Position numbers and translations under genes: made by a program. From Ruminococcaceae bacterium UBA5450 (lineage in GTDB: Bacteria; Bacillota; Clostridia; Oscillospirales; Acutalibacteraceae), in the NCBI GenBank assembly GCA_002424295.1, contig DIQY01000139.1, positions 1-36,981 of the forward strand: a stretch of 36,981 bases of DNA, in the 5' to 3' direction. The notes beneath the pieces are model-generated. The model saw only the letters and a list, made by a program, of their open reading frames with translations. It was not told where the DNA came from and did not search any database. Within the stretch, counting starts at the first letter, position 1, and each line of letters starts with the position of its first letter. Shown here one piece after another: positions 31,942-36,981 of this stretch.

Positions 31942-34900
31942 ATGCTGCATTTATTGTTAGGGCGTTCTGGGAGCGGAAAGACGAGAACAGTACAGGAAGA
32001 ATTGCGGAAACATGCCGAAAGTGAAGAGGAAAAGCTGTTTTTGTTGGTTCCAGAGCAGGCTTCTTTTGAGAACGAAAGAACAATTCTGCATGCACTTGGG
32101 GCCAAAGACGCGCAGAAAATTTATGTGCTGAGTTTTTCCCGCCTTTGTGATTTACTCGGCCGTACCTATGGAGCGATGGCCGGGAAACGGCTTTCGGCCG
32201 GAGGCAGAATCATCCTGATGAATATGGCATTAGAGCAGGTTCGAGATCGTCTGCATTTTTACCGTAAAAATGCAAATGGGACGGAATTGATTTCGACTTT
32301 GCTGCAGGGGGAAAGCGAATTTAAGATGTGCCGTGTTTCGCCGGAAGATCTGCAGGAAGCTTCTCTGAGCGCCCAGACGCCAAATCTGAAACAAAAACTT
32401 TCAGAACTTTCTTTGATTTTGTCTTCTTATGAAGCGCTGGTGAGTCAGAGTTATCTTGATCCGCAGGACGATCTGACCCGCGCGGCAAATTTACTGGAAG
32501 CCCACCCCTTCTTCGAAAATGCAGTCGTTTATATTGATGGATTTCAAAGCTTTACAATGCAGGAATATGAAATTCTTAAATTTGTGATCCGCCAGAGCAA
32601 AGAGGTTACGGTTTCTCTTTGCGCAGATCAACTAGCGGACCCTGAACATGGCTTGGGACTTTTTTCATTTGTTCGGGAAACGGCACAAAAATTGATTCGG
32701 CTTGCAAGAGAAGGCAATGTGCCGGTAGCAGCGCCGGTCATTTTGCCAGAAGGCAAACGATTTCTTTCGAAAGATCTTGCTAAGCTGGAAGCAAATCTTT
32801 ATCGGGGCAAACGGGAAAAGGCAGATAAAAGTGCAGAACATATTCACCTTTATGCGGCTCAGAATTTTTATGATGAGGCTCAGTTTGCAGCAGCAAGCAT
32901 TCGAAGATTTCTGGTAAACGGCACCTATCGCTGCCGAGAGATTGCAGTGGCCGCCCGATCATTGGAACCTTACCGCGGAATTTTAAATGCCGCATTCGAG
33001 CGGTACGAGATTCCATTTTTCATGGACGAAGCACAGAATATTACAGCGCAGCCTTTAATGCGTCTTACACTGTCGGCTTTAAAAGCGGTTTCTTCCGGAT
33101 TCGAAACCGAGGAAATTCTCACGTGCATCAAGACGAATCTTCTCGGGATTGATGAAAATATGCAGTCACAGCTGGAAAATTATTGCTTTGTCTGGCAGCT
33201 GAATAAATCGGCATGGCAGACGCCATTTACGATGCACCCAGGCGGATTCGTTTCCAAATGGACAGAGAAAGATCAAAATCTTTTGACAGAGCTCAATGAA
33301 GTGCGGGAAAAAATCATTACGCCCATGGTGCATCTGAGAGAGAAAACCAAAGACACCGACGGAAAAGGAATGGCAAAAGCGGTCTATGATTATCTCACGG
33401 AAGCCGGAGTACAAGAGAATCTGCGAAATTTTGCGGATTCTCTCGAAAAAGGAGGAGTACCTGCGCTTGCAGATAATACGCTTCGTCTCTGGGATTTGCT
33501 GATGGAAATTCTGGATCAGTGTGCAATGACCATTTCGGAACGGCCGATCTCGCGAAATTCCTTTCAGGAACTTTTACGAATGGTGATTTCAGAAAGTGAA
33601 ATGGCAAGTATTCCGCAGGGATTGGATGAAGTGACGATAGGCGCCGCAAACCGTATCCGGATGGCAAAACCGAAAGTTGTCTTTTTGCTTGGCGTTTGTC
33701 AGGGGGAATTTCCACAGACTCCTTCCAGCGGAGGAATCCTAAGCTTCTCAGAGAGACTTTCTCTGATCGACCATGGACTGCCGCTCAGTGATCCGCTTTC
33801 AGGGGTCGCTGTGCAGGAACGATTTCTTGCCTATCAGATGGCTTCGGCTCCTAGTGAAAGGCTTTATGTTTCGTGGCCGATTAATTCCAGCGACGGAACC
33901 CAAAAGCAGCCTTCTTCTCTGGTTTCAGAAATTTCAGTATTGTTTCCACATTGCCCGGTTGAATCAGAAATGACCTTACCGGAGTCTTATTTTGCAGGAT
34001 CTAAAAAGGCAGCTTTTCAGCTGCTTGCGCGGCGGTGGAATCATAAGACGGCCGTAGAAGCTTCTCTGCGGGAATTGTTTTCCAAAACAGGAGAAGAAGT
34101 ACGCATGAATGCGCTGGAAAAGGCTTCAAAGAGGGAGGCTGCCGTCTTTAAAGGTCCTGAAAACGCCCGGAAGATTTTTCCTAAAAATATGCGTGTTTCC
34201 GCGACACAAATCGAAACGTATCATCAGTGCAGATTCCGCTATTTTTGCCGTTACGGAATGAAAATAGAGGAAAGACGAATGGCAAAATTGGATGCGCTGG
34301 AATATGGCAGCTTAATGCACTATCTTTTAGAGCATTTATTTTGCGAGATCGGTGCTGAAAAGATTTTAAAGATGGGACAAAAAGGGCTGAGGGAAAATGT
34401 GGATCAGCAGCTTTTATCTTATGCACAGGAAAAACTTGGCGGAACAGAGACTCAGACGGCACGCTTTTCATGGCTTTTGCAGCGTGTAGCGGAAGCAGCC
34501 TGCGTCGTAATATGGCATATTGCAGAAGAACTTTCTCAGAGCAGATTTTCACCGACTGATTTTGAGCTCCCGGTCGGACAAAATGAGATTCCCGGGTTGA
34601 AAATTTCACTTTCGGATGGTGGAAGCGTGGAAGTTGACGGAAAGATCGACCGCGTAGACGCAGACGAAATCGACGGGAATACTTATCTGCGGGTTGTTGA
34701 CTATAAGACCGGCAAAAAGATGTTTCGCCTTTCCGATGTTTTGGACGGAACAAACCTGCAAATGCTGATTTATCTTGCAGCGCTGTGCGAAAACGGCGGT
34801 TCACACTGGAAAAATCCGAAACCTGCGGGGATCCTTTATATGCCCGCGGATCGGCCGGCCTTTACTGCCAGTCGAAAGACGGATGACGAAACGATCCAAA

Positions 34901-35289
34901 AAGATCAGAATAAAAAGCTGCGAATGAATGGTCTCTTGCTGGACGACCCAGGAATCCTTTCCGATATGGAAGAGGATGGGAAAGGGACTTATATTCCTGC
35001 TACTCTAAAAAGCGGGGCATCAACAGCAAAAAGCAGTGTTGTAAGCAGCAAGGATTTTGAGCTGATTCTTCAAAGTATTCGGAAAATGGTCAAGGAGATG
35101 GCAGAAGAACTTCATCGGGGAAATGTGGAAGCGCAGCCTTTAAACGATCGGGATACCGCATGTAAGTGGTGTCCGTACGGGGCAGTTTGTATGACCGAGG
35201 AAGGAATGCCCGTTCGGGAAACAAAATCGAATGTATCTGTGACAGAGGCAGTTGAGATTCTGAGAAGGGGAGAGTCAGATGAAACGTGA
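31942..35289 (+). CDS. addB: ATP-dependent helicase/nuclease subunit B
   Basis: Nuclease and Chi-recognising partner of AddA in double-strand break repair. The 1115 residues have an N-terminal P-loop GRSGSGKT (7-14), a helicase-like but degenerate body, and a C-terminal RecB-family nuclease with VVDYKTGKK (D920, K922). The iron-sulfur cysteines are at C763 and the C1074-x2-C1077-x5-C1083 cluster, with an additional C769. The length is normal for Firmicute AddB. ATG is preceded by AAGGAACGGGTGAG. The 3' end overlaps the addA start by 11 nt. Confidence 0.96.
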   Translation: MLHLLLGRSGSGKTRTVQEELRKHAESEEEKLFLLVPEQASFENERTILHALGAKDAQKIYVLSFSRLCDLLGRTYGAMAGKRLSAGGRIILMNMALEQVRDRLHFYRKNANGTELISTLLQGESEFKMCRVSPEDLQEASLSAQTPNLKQKLSELSLILSSYEALVSQSYLDPQDDLTRAANLLEAHPFFENAVVYIDGFQSFTMQEYEILKFVIRQSKEVTVSLCADQLADPEHGLGLFSFVRETAQKLIRLAREGNVPVAAPVILPEGKRFLSKDLAKLEANLYRGKREKADKSAEHIHLYAAQNFYDEAQFAAASIRRFLVNGTYRCREIAVAARSLEPYRGILNAAFERYEIPFFMDEAQNITAQPLMRLTLSALKAVSSGFETEEILTCIKTNLLGIDENMQSQLENYCFVWQLNKSAWQTPFTMHPGGFVSKWTEKDQNLLTELNEVREKIITPMVHLREKTKDTDGKGMAKAVYDYLTEAGVQENLRNFADSLEKGGVPALADNTLRLWDLLMEILDQCAMTISERPISRNSFQELLRMVISESEMASIPQGLDEVTIGAANRIRMAKPKVVFLLGVCQGEFPQTPSSGGILSFSERLSLIDHGLPLSDPLSGVAVQERFLAYQMASAPSERLYVSWPINSSDGTQKQPSSLVSEISVLFPHCPVESEMTLPESYFAGSKKAAFQLLARRWNHKTAVEASLRELFSKTGEEVRMNALEKASKREAAVFKGPENARKIFPKNMRVSATQIETYHQCRFRYFCRYGMKIEERRMAKLDALEYGSLMHYLLEHLFCEIGAEKILKMGQKGLRENVDQQLLSYAQEKLGGTETQTARFSWLLQRVAEAACVVIWHIAEELSQSRFSPTDFELPVGQNEIPGLKISLSDGGSVEVDGKIDRVDADEIDGNTYLRVVDYKTGKKMFRLSDVLDGTNLQMLIYLAALCENGGSHWKNPKPAGILYMPADRPAFTASRKTDDETIQKDQNKKLRMNGLLLDDPGILSDMEEDGKGTYIPATLKSGASTAKSSVVSSKDFELILQSIRKMVKEMAEELHRGNVEAQPLNDRDTACKWCPYGAVCMTEEGMPVRETKSNVSVTEAVEILRRGESDET

Positions 35290-36981
35290 ATGGACAAGCG
35301 CTCAAAGAGATGCGATTGAAGCGCGCGGCGGGCCGCTTCTAGTATCCGCGGCAGCCGGTTCTGGAAAGACGGCGGTCTTGGTAGAGCGGGTGATCAAAAG
35401 AATCACCGATCCTAAAAATCCGATTGATGCCGATCGCCTTCTGGTTGTTACTTATACAAAGGCAGCGGCTGCCGAAATGCGCGGGCGAATTGCAGACAAG
35501 CTTTCGGAACTTCTGGAAGAGGAACCGGACAGCCTTTTTCTGCAAAGACAGCAGCTGCTTTTATCAAGAGCACATATCAGTACCGTACATAGCTTTTGTC
35601 AGGAACTTTTGCGGGAACATTTTTCTGCAGTGGGAATTTCACCGGATTTTCGGATTGCAGATGAAAGTGAACTCTCGGTTTTGCAGAATGAAACATTGGA
35701 TCGGGTCCTCGATTCATTCTACGAAAAAAATGATGCTGTCTTTTATCAGCTGTTGGATGCATTTTCAGCTGGGCGGGATGACCACCTGCTCCGAAATATT
35801 CTTTTTAAACTATATGATTTTGTACGCAGTCACCCGTTTCCATCTCGTTGGCTGCGGGAAAAAGCAGCCATGTATGACTGCCAAAATATCAGGCAGTCGG
35901 TTTGGGGAGACGTAATTATCCAATTCGCACAGCGGACGTTTTCCTATGCGATTTCGATAACACAGCATTCTATGAGGCTTTTAGAGTCAGCAGATGAGAA
36001 ACTGGGAGCTGCTTCCATGCCGGCTTTTTTGTCGGATCGAGAAATGCTGGAGGCCCTTCTCAAAAGCCTTCAAAATGATTCTTGGGATGGCTTTTCTCAG
36101 AAAATTCAAACGGTTTCTTTTGAGCGCCTTTCCACTCCGAGGGGGTATTCCGATGATTCTATTAAAATTGCGGTGGCGGAAAATCGGAAAGAAGTAAAAT
36201 CCGGAATTGAAGATTTAAAAGCAATTTTTGCACCGTCGGAGGCCGAATGTCTGGAAGATTTGCAGGCGCTAAAACCGCTTGTCGAGAAATTGTTTTCCAT
36301 TTTGGAAGAGTTTCATACGGTGCTGCAGCAGAAAAAAGCAGAACGAAAAATCGCTGATTTTGGAGACATGGAGCATTGGGCATTGCAGCTTTTGGTCGAG
36401 GAGACGTCGGAAGGCTATCAAAAGACACCTGCTGCCGAAGAAATTTCCAACCAGTTCGATGAGATTATGGTGGACGAATATCAGGATACAAATGAAACGC
36501 AGGATCTGATTTTTCGTGCCGTTTCCAAAGATGAGACGAATCTTTTTATGGTGGGGGATGTCAAACAGAGTATCTATAGCTTTCGTCAGGCAATGCCCGA
36601 ACTGTTCCTTCGCCGACGGGAAAAAAGTGCCGAATATCATAGAGATCATGCGCAGTTTCCCGCGTGTATCACGTTAGACCGTAATTTTCGCAGCCGTTTT
36701 GGCATTACGGAATCGGTCAATTTCTTTTTCCGTCAGCTGATGAGTCGGGAAGTTGGACAGATGGAATATACCGAAAAAGAATCTTTGGTTTGTGGAGCAG
36801 AGTATCCGGAAATAGAGGATTCTGCGTTGGAACTAGATGTTCTGCAATATTCTGCCGAAGAAACAGATCATTTTCTGGAGGCAGAATGCCGACGGATTGC
36901 AGAGAAAATTTTTGAATGGACCGCGACAAACTCGGTAACCGAAAATGGGCAGACGCGGCCTGCACAATATCGGGAAATCTG
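35279..36981 (+). CDS. addA: ATP-dependent helicase/nuclease subunit A (5' part)
   Basis: UvrD/Rep-type helicase and nuclease subunit of AddAB. Only the first 567 codons are in the window; the frame is open to the right edge, with no stop. Visible motifs are Q-motif-like WTSAQRDAIEA (5-15), Walker A AAGSGKT (25-31), VTYTKAAAAEMRGRI motif Ia, STVHSFC, motif II VDEYQDTNETQ (DEYQD 399-403), and motif III GDVKQSIYSFRQA. ATG 35279 follows GGGGAGAG and overlaps the addB stop by 11 nt, so the two are translationally coupled. Confidence 0.96.
   Translation, partial: MKREWTSAQRDAIEARGGPLLVSAAAGSGKTAVLVERVIKRITDPKNPIDADRLLVVTYTKAAAAEMRGRIADKLSELLEEEPDSLFLQRQQLLLSRAHISTVHSFCQELLREHFSAVGISPDFRIADESELSVLQNETLDRVLDSFYEKNDAVFYQLLDAFSAGRDDHLLRNILFKLYDFVRSHPFPSRWLREKAAMYDCQNIRQSVWGDVIIQFAQRTFSYAISITQHSMRLLESADEKLGAASMPAFLSDREMLEALLKSLQNDSWDGFSQKIQTVSFERLSTPRGYSDDSIKIAVAENRKEVKSGIEDLKAIFAPSEAECLEDLQALKPLVEKLFSILEEFHTVLQQKKAERKIADFGDMEHWALQLLVEETSEGYQKTPAAEEISNQFDEIMVDEYQDTNETQDLIFRAVSKDETNLFMVGDVKQSIYSFRQAMPELFLRRREKSAEYHRDHAQFPACITLDRNFRSRFGITESVNFFFRQLMSREVGQMEYTEKESLVCGAEYPEIEDSALELDVLQYSAEETDHFLEAECRRIAEKIFEWTATNSVTENGQTRPAQYREI

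Noticed and set aside
1..36981. tRNA, rRNA, insertion sequence, prophage or CRISPR elements
   Set aside because: I looked through the intergenic stretches and saw no cloverleaf-like, transposase-like or spaced-repeat sequence; gaps are short and filled by promoters, leaders and terminators.

Overview
The window looks like a chromosomal segment of an anaerobic, endospore-forming member of the Clostridia, probably an Oscillospiraceae/Ruminococcaceae-type Firmicute. The reasons are the forespore signalling gene spoIIR, a T-box leader in front of valS, AddAB-type recombination enzymes, a V/A-type ATPase in place of an F-type one at this locus, strong GGAGG ribosome sites, sigma-A promoters of the TTGACA-N17-TATAAT kind and moderate-to-low GC. 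Apart from two genes touching the window edges (the phosphate transporter start and addA, which runs off the right end), gene content is mostly core and compact. I see no rRNA, tRNA, insertion sequence, prophage or CRISPR array.

Layout. 1-3.1 kb: Na/Pi cotransporter with PhoU-like tail, a LURP-one-like small protein, and a convergent MgtC-family membrane protein. 3.15-7.5 kb: valine T-box leader, valS and folC as one operon. 7.5-11.2 kb: cysK on the minus strand, divergent from an AEC-family transporter whose leader can fold as an H-type pseudoknot or as an intrinsic terminator, then a NagZ-like lipoprotein. 11.2-14.0 kb: two translationally coupled flavoproteins of poorly characterised families (HI0933-like and COG2509-like). 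14.1-16.6 kb: a minus-strand pair (2-hydroxyacid dehydrogenase, acyl-CoA thioesterase) divergent from a small AbrB-type regulator and a YdcZ/DUF606 membrane protein.

16.75-25.4 kb: a complete nine-gene V/A-type ATPase operon on the minus strand in the order H-C-I-K-F-E-A-B-D, with a candidate promoter, a tandem 7-bp repeat and a perfect 10-bp leader hairpin upstream. 25.8-27.5 kb: a UPF0237 (ACT) and UPF0210 (PFL-like) operon of unknown function. 27.7-31.2 kb: a PHP-family phosphatase, then an Lrp/AsnC regulator overlapping an aminotransferase and followed closely by ispE. 31.2-37 kb: spoIIR with a candidate forespore promoter, then addB and the first part of addA.

The genes serve separate housekeeping roles: tRNA charging and folate polyglutamylation, cysteine synthesis, ion-motive energy conversion, isoprenoid precursor synthesis, recombination repair and sporulation. 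The most novel-looking element is the regulatory RNA candidate before the AEC transporter (about 8696-8800). Two other items of interest are the extended proteolipid of the ATPase and the uncharacterised flavoprotein and UPF0210/0237 pairs. All functional calls rest on reading motifs by eye; no database search was run.
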